Assembly: GCF_900163785.1 (NCBI RefSeq)
Contig: NZ_FUKN01000001.1
Coordinates: 248,001 to 312,000 of the forward strand
Direction: 5' to 3'
DNA: 64,000 nt
Origin: Psychrobacter sp. JB385
Lineage (GTDB): Bacteria; Pseudomonadota; Gammaproteobacteria; Pseudomonadales; Moraxellaceae
The notes under the pieces were generated by a model. It searched no databases and was not told the origin of the DNA. It worked only from the letters and a program-made list of their open reading frames with translations. The position numbers were made by a program, and so were the translations under genes. How positions within the stretch are numbered: the stretch's first letter is position 1; every line of letters starts with the position of its first letter. Positions 39,275 through 48,310 of the stretch are shown in pieces.

Positions 39275-39736
39275 ATGCTAAAAAAAATCGCTTTTTTAAC
39301 CATGACTTCAGTCCTATTTGCTGGTTGTGCTTCTATTCCTACAGAACAAGCGCAAGTATCTGATTTATTAAAGCAGGTTCAACCGCCTGCGAACGATAAA
39401 GCAGGATTGTATATTTATCGTTCTAACAGTGTCGTGGGTGCCAGTTTGAAGAAAGACGTTTGGATTGATGATGAGTGTGTGGGTGAGACAGCGCGCGGAA
39501 CATTTTTTCATCAAGAAGTGCAAGGAAATACGACACATAAAGTCTCTACTGAGTCCGAATTTTCTCCAAACGATTTGATGGTAAATACTACTGCGGGTCA
39601 AAACTATTTTATTAAGCAATACATTAAGCCAGGTGTGTTTGTCGGCGGGGCTGGACTAAAATTGGTTTCAGAAGCTGAAGGTAAAGAAGCGATATCAGAG
39701 CTTAAGCTAGGCGTAAAAGGTAAATGTAGCAAATAA
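39275..39736 (+). CDS. DUF2846 domain lipoprotein
   Basis: 153 residues. Signal peptide ending in the lipobox LFAGC (Cys18). The mature part matches the DUF2846 pattern: GLYIYRSNSVVGASLKKDVWIDDE, GETARGTFFHQEV, and later AGQNYFIKQYIKPGVFVGG. The family's function is unknown. It ends before a perfect 12-bp hairpin terminator. Confidence 0.85.
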   Translation: MLKKIAFLTMTSVLFAGCASIPTEQAQVSDLLKQVQPPANDKAGLYIYRSNSVVGASLKKDVWIDDECVGETARGTFFHQEVQGNTTHKVSTESEFSPNDLMVNTTAGQNYFIKQYIKPGVFVGGAGLKLVSEAEGKEAISELKLGVKGKCSK

Positions 39737-39790
39737 TAGGCTTTATTCTATTATGAGCTAAACTATCATAAGTCATTGTTAACGTCTCAA

Positions 39791-39822
39791 AAAAGCATCA
39801 GCTTAATTGCTGATGCTTTTTT
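39791..39822 (+). terminator. Terminator of the DUF2846 lipoprotein gene
   Basis: AAAAGCATCAGC pairs perfectly with GCTGATGCTTTT around a 6-nt loop, with T residues following. It stands 55 bp after the stop and can serve both this gene and the convergent minus-strand gene that ends at 39847. Confidence 0.9.
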
Positions 39823-39846
39823 AATGGTTCAAAACAAAATAGCTTT

Positions 39847-40383
39847 TTAATTTGACTGACTATTACTGTTAATCCACTCACTAATATGAGGCAACTGATT
39901 CTCCAAATCTTGTTTTAAGTGAGGCGCATTGCTATTTGTCCACGTCTCATCACACCAATCACAACTACTGTATAAATTGCCAAGCCAACAAGGGTAGTAT
40001 GCAACGTTATTAGGTAAATGTCTCGGAGCGTTCATGAAACCATAATCAATATTGTTAATCACTCTACAGATATCTAGAGGAGTAATTTCATCATTTAAAT
40101 ATCTTTTAATTAAATTGATCAGGTATTTAGCCGCTAATATTTCCGCACTCAATGATTGCGGTGAAAAATCTGGTTCAGCTGCTACAGTTAGTCTAAAAAG
40201 AATATCTTCAAAATGGTGTTTAGGTGCATAAAAAATTTCAAACACTTCCTCAGGAATATGGTCGTTATTTTTAACGAATGTATCAGCCCATTGAGTAATT
40301 GACTCTATGTCTGTTTTGTCATACCAACACTGTACTAATATTTCTTGATGAGATTTTATAGGGTTGCTCAGCATATGATTCAC
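39847..40383 (-). CDS. Unknown protein, second gene of a two-gene unit
   Basis: 178 residues, acidic, with no signal peptide or membrane segment. The start overlaps the last base of the preceding gene, so the two are translationally coupled. The N-terminal peptide SNPIKSHQEILVQCWYDKT is also found in a relic at 41062-41011 (about 87% DNA identity), showing that copies of this gene have been duplicated and lost here. The C-terminus has a CDWCDETW cluster. No family recognised. Small acidic proteins in duplicated pairs can be immunity proteins, but nothing here proves that. Confidence 0.6.
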   Translation of the reverse strand: MNHMLSNPIKSHQEILVQCWYDKTDIESITQWADTFVKNNDHIPEEVFEIFYAPKHHFEDILFRLTVAAEPDFSPQSLSAEILAAKYLINLIKRYLNDEITPLDICRVINNIDYGFMNAPRHLPNNVAYYPCWLGNLYSSCDWCDETWTNSNAPHLKQDLENQLPHISEWINSNSQSN

Positions 40384-40877
40384 TAATATAAATTATTAAC
40401 TACAACGACTCCATGTAAATCTGAAACCAAGGCGATACCAAATCGAGGTTCAGCACAAATATCCATAGCTCTATCAAGATACTCAATACAGCCAAATACA
40501 CTTTCCTTGAAGACTAGATTTGTATTCTTATCTTTGTAATAGTAGAACTGACCTTGCGTGCTACAGAGGTCATCTTCCTGCCAATAGGTAAATAACTTTT
40601 CACAGGTATCCAACAATATGTTTCCAAAGGTTGTTCTACTAGAATCATATTTATTCCATGATTTTTGAGTGTCAACGACTGCATGCCTTGTCATTGGAAT
40701 TTCTGAATAATCGGTACTTTGTAGCTCATCAATCCAAAAATTGAAATTATTTGTCTCCAATAAAGAAGATACGTTTTTGAGAATAATAATAAACTCACCA
40801 ATCAATATTGATTTGTCACTACTGAGAGCGCTAATAACAGCCAATTTATTTCTTTCTAAATGTGTATTGAAATTCAT
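40383..40877 (-). CDS. Unknown protein, first gene of a two-gene unit
   Basis: 164 residues, soluble, mainly acidic or neutral, with no recognisable motif. Its stop overlaps the start of the next gene by one base. It lies between that gene and the relic of a related gene copy upstream (41011-41062). Function not recognised. The pair, the overlap and the copy-number history hint at co-functioning proteins. Confidence 0.6.
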   Translation of the reverse strand: MNFNTHLERNKLAVISALSSDKSILIGEFIIILKNVSSLLETNNFNFWIDELQSTDYSEIPMTRHAVVDTQKSWNKYDSSRTTFGNILLDTCEKLFTYWQEDDLCSTQGQFYYYKDKNTNLVFKESVFGCIEYLDRAMDICAEPRFGIALVSDLHGVVVVNNLY

Positions 40878-41010
40878 AAGACTATAGACTCATTGTTAAT
40901 TATTTGAATCGCGACAGTTTAGGAAAGCTCGTTATCTATAGCTGCTGTGCTAAGTTAGGCTCACTCTCTTTTATGATGCATAAGCATTAGCCATACGGCA
41001 CCAATTTTTC

Positions 41011-41062
41011 CATACCAACATTCTACTAATATTTCTTGATGAGATTTCATGATGTTACTCAG
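41011..41062 (-). repeat. Relic of the 5' end of the 39847-40383 gene
   Basis: On the minus strand the sequence encodes LSNIMKSHQEILVECWYGK, matching the N-terminus of the gene at 40383 (SNPIKSHQEILVQCWYDKT). DNA identity to 40320-40371 is 45 of 52 positions. The frame continues for a few codons and stops. It is a truncated paralogue left by duplication, and explains part of the 40878-41203 gap. The rest of the gap holds no gene. Confidence 0.75.
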
Positions 41063-41203
41063 AATAATGATGCTCTAGTCTAGGTAATACTATGCTCATA
41101 AGTAATTTGAGCCTATAAATATTCTAAAACAATCATACTAAACTAGAAATATGTTTAATCAATCAATTATACTTAAGGATTAATAGAGACATAAAGGATC
41201 GTC

Positions 41204-41833
41204 ATGACCATCACCACCATCCAGCTATTTACTTTCATCATTGCTGTATTCATATTTATCATGACGCCGGGTCCTGGTGTATTTGCCACGATTGCCAAAG
41301 CCATGACACAAGGCTCTTGGGCGGCGCTGCCCTTAATTATTGGCCTTGCCGCAGGGGATACTATTTATATGGTATTCTCAGCTTATGGACTGAGCGCATT
41401 GGCAAGCAATTTCAATACCTTGTTTACTATCGTTAAGTTTGTAGGGGCAGGTTATTTATTTTACTTGGCGTACAAGATGTGGACGACGGTACCAAGTGAA
41501 ATTATCACTGGAAATATCACGTTAAAGAATAAGAATGAAGGATTAAAAAGTGTGATGTCAGGCTTTTTGGTGTCCATTAGCAATCCAAAGGTTATTTTAT
41601 TCTACATCAGCTTGTTACCGAGCTTTTTTCCAGTAACTAGCCTGACAGGGGTAGATATTACGATTCTATGTCTGGTGATTTTTGGCTGCGCCATTATTGC
41701 CATGATGATGTATGCGTTTATGGCGAGTTACGCGCAAAAACGTCTAAAAAGCCCTAAAGCCCGTCAGAAATTTAACCGAGTAGGGTCTTCATTTATGGGA
41801 TTGGCTGGTACATGGTTGATAGCGAAGGGTTAA
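41204..41833 (+). CDS. LysE family amino-acid exporter
   Basis: 209 residues with about six membrane helices. The LysE/RhtB signature is present at the start (FIMTPGPGVFATIAKAMTQG), along with the second-helix segment SAYGLSALASNFNTLFTIVKFVGAGYLFYLAYKMW and NPKVILFYISLLPSFF. It probably exports an amino acid or related small molecule; the substrate is unknown. It has no operon partner. Confidence 0.9.
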   Translation: MTITTIQLFTFIIAVFIFIMTPGPGVFATIAKAMTQGSWAALPLIIGLAAGDTIYMVFSAYGLSALASNFNTLFTIVKFVGAGYLFYLAYKMWTTVPSEIITGNITLKNKNEGLKSVMSGFLVSISNPKVILFYISLLPSFFPVTSLTGVDITILCLVIFGCAIIAMMMYAFMASYAQKRLKSPKARQKFNRVGSSFMGLAGTWLIAKG

Positions 41834-42062
41834 GTTTATAATACAAGGGTGGATAAATAGCTCATTAGCCAGTCGTTTGCCCAAATTGATAAAAGCTGCT
41901 AAAACTCGTGAGCAAGTTTTGAAAGCAATTGCGGTTTTGAAAGTTAGTTACAGTGAGGTGTAGAGTGGTGTTGAGGTGCGATACTTAGTGAGATAATCGT
42001 ACATAATATTGAATTATTGGATTTTCTTTATCATCCTAGCCTGCGGCCTAAAATTGATAAAC
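41834..42062 (+). other. Gene-fragment-like sequence
   Basis: A short frame from about 41867 to 41963 reads LPKLIKAAKTREQVLKAI, then a stop, looking like the 3' remnant of a coding region. It has no start nearby. No product can be named. Confidence 0.3.
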
Positions 42063-42530
42063 TTATCTCCTCGTTAATTGAGAGAGTTGACCATGCCTCT
42101 TATCTTTTTTGAGTTTGGACTCGAAATGGTAATACCAGTTCCACATAAATTTGGGTAAAAATCCGCTTTCATCTCTAACCTTATTCATCATAATAAATAT
42201 TCTAACTTTGGCTTCATCACAAATATACAGCGGTGATCTGGTTCTTATAGCAACTAAGTCTCTTAAAATGACTGTGTAATCGGTTCCAAATGATTGAAAG
42301 TAAAATGATAATATCTCATTATCTTGATCAGACAAATGTCCTTTATAAAAAGTATACTTTCCAGCGTAAAGGAGGTCTTCGTTTGCAACATATAAACCCG
42401 CAAGCTTCTCACAGATGAAAGGATGACCGTAATATAGTCCCATATATCCTTGAAGCCTATTAATGGCTGTATCAATATTATTGTCACAAATAATTTTGCT
42501 AATACGATCTCTCATTGCGATTTCATTCAT
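42063..42530 (-). CDS. Unknown protein, possibly DUF6584-like
   Basis: 155 residues, soluble and helical, starting MNEIAMRDRISKIIC. The repeated A-x-x-x-L, AGKYTFYKGHLSDQDNEI pattern resembles TPR-like or DUF6584-type proteins. The assignment is uncertain. It has no operon partner. The AT-rich composition fits the surrounding accessory block. Confidence 0.5.
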   Translation of the reverse strand: MNEIAMRDRISKIICDNNIDTAINRLQGYMGLYYGHPFICEKLAGLYVANEDLLYAGKYTFYKGHLSDQDNEILSFYFQSFGTDYTVILRDLVAIRTRSPLYICDEAKVRIFIMMNKVRDESGFLPKFMWNWYYHFESKLKKDKRHGQLSQLTRR

Positions 42531-42616
42531 CCCGTGTGTCCTTTACCGTAAGATATTTAGATTTCTTACTTCTACCAAGCTAATTTTTAAGCACATATAG
42601 GAGCTAGAATAGCACT

Positions 42617-42814
42617 ATGAGCGAAAAAAGATTTAAGGAAAACGAAGAAAATAGGCTGTCTATTAGTACGCCTACCAATGGTGATTCCACACTGGTGTAT
42701 TGTCCGAAATGTCGATCTAAAGCTGTTATTACCTTACACAATGATGAGGCTCGGTTGAGTTGCAGTGTAGTCAAATCTATATTGTTAATTTTGATTAACA
42801 AAATTTTTTACTAA
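42617..42814 (+). pseudogene. Truncated zinc-ribbon ORF
   Basis: 65 codons. The N-terminal part (MSEKRFKENEENRLS) and CPKCRSKAVITLHNDEARLSC look like the first half of a zinc-ribbon protein. The second CxxC is missing: at residue 50 the frame runs into unrelated sequence (VVKSILLILINKIF). The junction coincides with the second copy of the 24-bp repeat (42753-42776). It is best read as a gene broken by recombination. Confidence 0.5.
42753..42776 (+). repeat. 24-bp direct repeat, copy 2
   Basis: Same orientation as copy 1 (38816-38839) with one mismatch. In another frame it still reads V-E-L-Q-C-S-Q-I, matching the DUF503 reading VESQCSQI, so it may be a displaced piece of that gene. It lies where the zinc-ribbon ORF is broken. 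Confidence 0.7.
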
Positions 42815-42915
42815 AATATAGAAATGGTTATAAGAATTATTAAAGGCAATGGATGTATTTAGTTGTTACTATGCGAGATGTACTCTACATTTACATATTA
42901 TTTGATGTGAATAAG

Positions 42916-44745
42916 TCAAAGATTCCGGAGGTTGTCGGTATCATTCAGCCATATTTTTATGGGGGCTACTAAATGAGATGAGCTTTCCTCTATACTTTCT
43001 TGTAATATTTCTACTACCAATTGCCTTATTTCATCTTTTCTCTCAGCAAGTAGTGGGTGAGATATAATAGATTTGATGAAAGGTTTACGATACCTATGAT
43101 TATTATCGATATTTAACCAAATAACTTTTTCTAATATGGATTTATCAATTGATAGTAGAGTTGTTTTATCATCATCATTCCAACCGCCACGTTCATAATG
43201 TCGTAAAAATATTTCAGCAATAGTATCAAAGCTAACATTATTAGTACGATGATTGTTTATGGCTTCGGCAGTAAAATCATAAAAGCGATCGTAAGGCTCT
43301 TTACCAAATGAATACCAGTCATCAATAGATAGCTGTGATTTAGAAGCACTTATTTTGCCCTGAATAAATAGTTTAATATGGCTTTCCAGTCGATCAGATA
43401 GATCAGATTTATTAGAAGCTTTAAGTACATCACAGTAGAAACTCAAATTGTTTAAATCTTCTACTTCAAATCTACTACAAGCCATGTAATAAAGCTCCTC
43501 TGGGAATTTAGGGTTTATTCTAAAGTCGGGATAATCATCCATTAACTGCTTATGTAGTGTATTAATTTTTGAATTATTATTTTCAATATCATCTTTTTTT
43601 GCAACTTTTGCAGTGAGCTCTGAATTAAACTCTAGGTCTCTTAATAATGAAGTTATGATCCTCTCTCTTTCTGAAATAATGAAGTTATTATAGAAAGGCT
43701 TCAGCGTTTCTTTAATTGATTGAGACTTTCTTGCTTGATTTAAAGATAATTGGTCAATACTATCTGACAAATCCTCATGCGACATTTCTGCAACAGCGAA
43801 CTCATCAGAATGAATAATATTATTTTCATCAAAAATTTTGACAAAAATGTCAAAGCTTGTATAACCATTCTTATCCAAGAAATAGGGCATATCATGTGCA
43901 AGCATAATAATAAGAAGTGACTCAAGCACCTTTTCTTTGGTTGCAAAGGATAAATTATGTTCTGGTCTAGTAGTAATAATTAAGAACATTTTTTGAACAC
44001 GTTTATAGAATCGTATGTTTTTAACTTGTAGTTCTTGATAAAACTTCTTATATATTGGGAAAAGCTGCTCATCATCAATGAGTTTTTGAATGATATTCAA
44101 AGACTCATTTAAAATTAATACTTCATCAAAAACTTTTTCTTTGTGTTTGTCAAAATAATTTCTATCTTCTGATTCTTCATCATGTAATATTACCACAACT
44201 TGGCACTTACGCTCATTTTTAAGGTAATTTACTAAGCCCATAACTTCTGACATAGGTAAGCTGTCAGATTTTCTCTCAATATCATCTAAGCAAACCAAAG
44301 TATTTTTAAGATGAGACATTATTATGTTAGTAACAAGCTTATTACTAATATTCATTCCAAAACGCATATCGCCATTGGAACCACTCGTACTGCCCCCACC
44401 TATGAAACCAAGAAATTTTTTAGCATATTTTGAAACGTCGACATTTAGAGCTGAGTTATCAATAGCAGATGTTTGTACTTCCATAGCTATCGCTAACTTC
44501 AAACTGTCCAAAGAGTCTAGACCAAATAACGATATATAAGCATATCTCTTAGCGATAAAATCTTCTTCAATATTTTCGAAATTTTTTTTCTTCTGATTTA
44601 TAAAATTATTTTTATTGTCTTCGTAAAATTCTTCCCAAAGACGTGTTTTACCAACTCCCCATTCACCAGATAATACTAGTGCAAGAGGGATATTATTTCT
44701 AATTGTCTCTAAAAGCTTTTCTTTAATATTTGCTACATTTGCCAT
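42916..44745 (-). CDS. KAP-like P-loop NTPase
   Basis: 609 residues, AT-rich codon use. Walker A GEWGVGKT at residues 27-34, followed by the family's ISLFGLDSLDSLKLAI segment (about 71-86). Walker B LVCLDDIER (D154, D155), like the DD-x-[DE]-R of KAP ATPases. The C-terminal ~400 residues are helical, with no recognised nuclease, membrane or sensor motif. KAP members include phage-exclusion protein PifA. No partner gene stands next to it. The start ATG at 44745 lies beside an AGGCGATG sequence. A defence role is inference. Confidence 0.75.
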   Translation of the reverse strand: MANVANIKEKLLETIRNNIPLALVLSGEWGVGKTRLWEEFYEDNKNNFINQKKKNFENIEEDFIAKRYAYISLFGLDSLDSLKLAIAMEVQTSAIDNSALNVDVSKYAKKFLGFIGGGSTSGSNGDMRFGMNISNKLVTNIIMSHLKNTLVCLDDIERKSDSLPMSEVMGLVNYLKNERKCQVVVILHDEESEDRNYFDKHKEKVFDEVLILNESLNIIQKLIDDEQLFPIYKKFYQELQVKNIRFYKRVQKMFLIITTRPEHNLSFATKEKVLESLLIIMLAHDMPYFLDKNGYTSFDIFVKIFDENNIIHSDEFAVAEMSHEDLSDSIDQLSLNQARKSQSIKETLKPFYNNFIISERERIITSLLRDLEFNSELTAKVAKKDDIENNNSKINTLHKQLMDDYPDFRINPKFPEELYYMACSRFEVEDLNNLSFYCDVLKASNKSDLSDRLESHIKLFIQGKISASKSQLSIDDWYSFGKEPYDRFYDFTAEAINNHRTNNVSFDTIAEIFLRHYERGGWNDDDKTTLLSIDKSILEKVIWLNIDNNHRYRKPFIKSIISHPLLAERKDEIRQLVVEILQESIEESSSHLVAPIKIWLNDTDNLRNL

Positions 44746-44817
44746 CGTTCATCGCCTTACAGATGTTCTTAGAGTAAAAATTATATTAACACTAAAATCA
44801 AACCCCTAAATAACAAA

Positions 44818-44847
44818 AAAAGGCCACTCCCGAAAGAGTAGCCTTTT
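44818..44847 (-). terminator. Terminator of uvrA
   Basis: On the minus strand a 12-bp stem (one G-T wobble) with a TTTCGG loop is followed by a T-run (RNA view). It lies 23 bp after the uvrA stop. Confidence 0.9.
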
Positions 44848-44869
44848 ATCAATTACTAACCAACTTGTC

Positions 44870-47776
44870 TTAGCTGACGTCCTTCAACCCTTGCTCCAGC
44901 ATTGGCTTTAAGAACTCACCCGTATATGAGCCTTTCACTTCTGCCACTTCCTCAGGTGTGCCTTCAGCGATGATGAGTCCGCCACCTTTACCGCCTTCAG
45001 GGCCAAGATCAATCACCCAATCTGCCGTTTTGATGACATCGAGGTTATGCTCGATGACCACGATGGTATTGCCCTTATCGCGTAGGGTATGCAGGATATG
45101 CAGCAGCTTATAGATATCATGGAAGTGCAAGCCGGTGGTTGGCTCATCTAAGATATAGAGCGTCTGTCCCGTATCGCGCTTGGCAAGCTCACGTGCCAGT
45201 TTGACCCGCTGCGCTTCACCGCCAGAGAGCGTGGGTGCTGACTGACCCAAACGAATATAACCAAGACCGACATCCATCAACGCCTGCAGACGACGATAGA
45301 TCGCAGGTATCGCTGAGAAGAACTCGACCGCATCTTCCACGGTCATCTCTAACACTTCTGCGATGCTTTTGCCCTTATAGTGGATCTCAAGCGTCTCACG
45401 GTTATAGCGTTTGCCTTCACAGGTATCGCATGGCACATACATATCTGGTAAGAAATGCATTTCAACCTTGATCAGACCATCACCTTGGCACATCTCACAG
45501 CGACCGCCTTTGACATTGAAGCTAAAGCGACCGGGCTTGTAGCCACGAGCGCGCGCTTCTTGCGTCTGGGCAAACATCTCACGCACAGGGGTAAATACGC
45601 CTGTATACGTCGCTGGGTTTGAGCGCGGCGTACGACCGATGGGGCTTTGATCGATATCGACCATTTTGTCCAAATGCTCAAGACCGCTGATGCTTTCATG
45701 CTTGTCTGCGATAAGCGTCGACGCATTGTTTAACTGCGTCGCTGCCAATGGCATAAGCGTACGGTTAATCAGGGTCGATTTACCTGAACCGGAGACACCC
45801 GTCACACAAGTCATGACACCAACGGGGATGGTCAAATCGACATCATGCAAGTTATTGCCTGATGCGCCTTTTAGCTCGATGGTCATTGGTATTTTTTTGG
45901 CTTTGGCCTTACCTTTGACTTCGACGTCCATCGTTTTGGCTTTATGACGAACAGCTGGAATCTCGATGCGCTTTTTGCCAGACATGTATTGTCCAGTGAG
46001 CGATTCTTTATTTGCCATGATGTCATCGACCGTACCTTGAGCGATCACATGACCACCGTGTACGCCTGCGCCGATACCGATGTCGATCACGTGATCGGCT
46101 TGGCGAATAGCATCTTCGTCATGCTCAACAACCAGTACGGTATTGCCCAGATCACGTAAGCGTGTGAGGGTCTTTAGCAGGCGATCATTGTCACGTTGAT
46201 GTAGACCGATGGATGGTTCATCAAGTACATACATGACACCCATGAGACCTGCACCGATTTGGCTCGCAAGTCTAATACGCTGTGCTTCACCGCCCGATAG
46301 CGTTTCGGCAGAGCGTGCTAAGGTGAGATAATCCAGACCAACGCTCACGAGGAAGTTTAAACGCTCGTTAATCTCTTTAAAGATTTTTTCTGCGACTTCG
46401 CCTTTGTGACCACCAATTTTTAGCGTTTTATAATAGTCCGCAGAGTCGCCAATAGAGAGCTTAACGATATCAGCGATGGTTTGGTCATCGACACGCACAT
46501 TGCGTGAAATCTCGTTTAAACGCGCACCATCACAGACATTACAGGTGGTATCAGCCAGATACTTGGCCAGTTCATCACGCACAAGGTTACTTTGCGTTTT
46601 AGCATAACGACGCTCTAGATAAGGAAGCACGCCTTCGAACGGCACGGTCTTATTCGTCTTACGACCGCGCTCATCGGTAAAGTTAAAGGTCAGCTTTTCT
46701 TTGCCAGAGCCATGCATGATGATGTCTTGATGCTTTTTGCTGAGGTCTTGCCATGGCATATCCATATCGATTTTGAAATGCTGACAGACCGTGCTCAGCA
46801 AACCAAAATAATAGGCATGACGCTTGTCCCAACCATTGATTGCACCTTGGTTAAGTGACTTTTCATGGTGAGTGATGAGCTTTTCAGCCGCGAAGTATTG
46901 ACGTTTACCAAGACCATCACAGCTTGGACACGCACCGTATGGGTTGTTAAAACTGAACATACGTGGTTCAAGCTCAGGTACCGCACGATCACAGATAGGG
47001 CATGAATGCTTGGCTGACATGACTTGATTGTCGTCACCGCCTTCTTTTGGATTACCATCCATAAAGTGTAGCGTGACCAGTCCTTGACCCAAACGCAGCG
47101 CCGTCTCTAAGCTCTCCGCGACACGGTTGCCCAAGTCATCACGGACTTTAAAGCGATCGACCACCACTTCGATGGTGTGTTTTTTCTTTTTATCAAGGGT
47201 CGGTAGCTCATCGGTGTCATAGACATCACCATCGACGCGCACACGCACAAAGCCTTGTCCAATCAGCTGTTCAAGTAACACGGTATGCTCACCTTTACGC
47301 TCGCGAATCACGGGTGCCAAGATCATAATCTTGGTGTCATCTGGTAGCGCCATGACTTGATCGACCATCTCGGTGACCGACTGCGCGACCATCGGCTCGC
47401 CGTGCTCAGGGCAGTAGGGCGTACCAATACGGGCGTATAGTAGACGCAGATAGTCGTAAATCTCGGTAATTGTACCGACGGTCGAGCGTGGGTTATGGTT
47501 GGTCGATTTTTGCTCAATAGCGATTGCAGGAGATAACCCTTCGATACTATCGACCTCAGGCTTTTCCATTTGCGAGAGGAATTGGCGCGCATAAGCGGAC
47601 AAACTCTCGACATAACGACGTTGCCCTTCAGCATAAAGCGTATCAAATGCTAGTGAAGATTTGCCTGAACCAGATAGGCCAGTGATTACTACAAATTTGT
47701 CGCGAGGAATGTCTAAGTCGATATTTTTTAGATTGTGGGTGCGTGCACCACGTATTGCGATATGGTCATGTGCCAT
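44870..47776 (-). CDS. uvrA: Excinuclease ABC subunit A
   Basis: 968-residue DNA-damage sensor of nucleotide excision repair; forms UvrA2 and loads UvrB. First Walker A GLSGSGKS at residues 33-40, second GVSGSGKST near 660. Zinc-binding CxxC pairs occur in [14 protein letters not shown] and [12 protein letters not shown], then CEMCQGDG and CDTCEGKRY. Two ABC signatures LSGGEAQR are present. Full length. No SOS box was identified by eye upstream, and Moraxellaceae often lack LexA. Confidence 0.98.
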   Translation of the reverse strand: MAHDHIAIRGARTHNLKNIDLDIPRDKFVVITGLSGSGKSSLAFDTLYAEGQRRYVESLSAYARQFLSQMEKPEVDSIEGLSPAIAIEQKSTNHNPRSTVGTITEIYDYLRLLYARIGTPYCPEHGEPMVAQSVTEMVDQVMALPDDTKIMILAPVIRERKGEHTVLLEQLIGQGFVRVRVDGDVYDTDELPTLDKKKKHTIEVVVDRFKVRDDLGNRVAESLETALRLGQGLVTLHFMDGNPKEGGDDNQVMSAKHSCPICDRAVPELEPRMFSFNNPYGACPSCDGLGKRQYFAAEKLITHHEKSLNQGAINGWDKRHAYYFGLLSTVCQHFKIDMDMPWQDLSKKHQDIIMHGSGKEKLTFNFTDERGRKTNKTVPFEGVLPYLERRYAKTQSNLVRDELAKYLADTTCNVCDGARLNEISRNVRVDDQTIADIVKLSIGDSADYYKTLKIGGHKGEVAEKIFKEINERLNFLVSVGLDYLTLARSAETLSGGEAQRIRLASQIGAGLMGVMYVLDEPSIGLHQRDNDRLLKTLTRLRDLGNTVLVVEHDEDAIRQADHVIDIGIGAGVHGGHVIAQGTVDDIMANKESLTGQYMSGKKRIEIPAVRHKAKTMDVEVKGKAKAKKIPMTIELKGASGNNLHDVDLTIPVGVMTCVTGVSGSGKSTLINRTLMPLAATQLNNASTLIADKHESISGLEHLDKMVDIDQSPIGRTPRSNPATYTGVFTPVREMFAQTQEARARGYKPGRFSFNVKGGRCEMCQGDGLIKVEMHFLPDMYVPCDTCEGKRYNRETLEIHYKGKSIAEVLEMTVEDAVEFFSAIPAIYRRLQALMDVGLGYIRLGQSAPTLSGGEAQRVKLARELAKRDTGQTLYILDEPTTGLHFHDIYKLLHILHTLRDKGNTIVVIEHNLDVIKTADWVIDLGPEGGKGGGLIIAEGTPEEVAEVKGSYTGEFLKPMLEQGLKDVS

Positions 47777-48310
47777 CGTTTATAGGTTTCCTATTTGCTA
47801 AAATGGTATGTAAAAAGCTGTCGAAAATATAAAAGGGTCAATGAAGATACATTCATTGATGAATCAAAAGCATGAATGGTTGTTTTTATTTTAATTTTAC
47901 TAAGCGAATTTAAATCAAATACGGGTTAAGTAACAGGAGGTGTTTGTTATAGATTTAAACAAACATTGTCATTTTATCGGGGTATTTGTCATGGGCAGTA
48001 TTTGGCAATAATGCTTACGACGCCTTACTTTATGGTCATGATGGGTGCATTATTCAAGGTGTGATGACGCACCAAAGGTACTTGGTAACAAAATTATTCT
48101 GTTACGTTTATGGTTTGGCATAAGGCTAACCGCGGGGGTGGCATTGTGCATGGTACAAAGACAAAAGTCTCGGCAACATGACGTTGAATACCTTATACTA
48201 GGGAGCTTGATTTTTAGGGTAATGCCTTGATAAAGCAGCAGTGCCAGTGTTAAACCAGCAATGTTAAGCCCGCAGTGTTAAACCAGCAATGATCAATCAG
48301 TGAGGCAAGT
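47777..48310. other. Intergenic region between uvrA and the MFS gene
   Basis: About 530 bp holding divergent promoters. A weak reading frame (48045-48230) lacks support. A tandem direct repeat occurs at 48245-48291. No tRNA or known RNA found. Confidence 0.4.
48245..48291 (+). repeat. Tandem 19-bp direct repeat (28-bp period)
   Basis: CAGTGTTAAACCAGCAATG occurs at 48245-48263 and again at 48273-48291. It lies 20 bp before the MFS transporter start and could be a regulator site or leader repeat. Confidence 0.7.

Noticed and set aside
48045-48230. 61-codon frame between uvrA and the MFS gene
   Set aside because: No ribosome-binding site and no recognisable domain; likely chance.
48245-48291. 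Possible CRISPR array
   Set aside because: Only two short repeats with a 9-bp spacer; too small and no cas genes.
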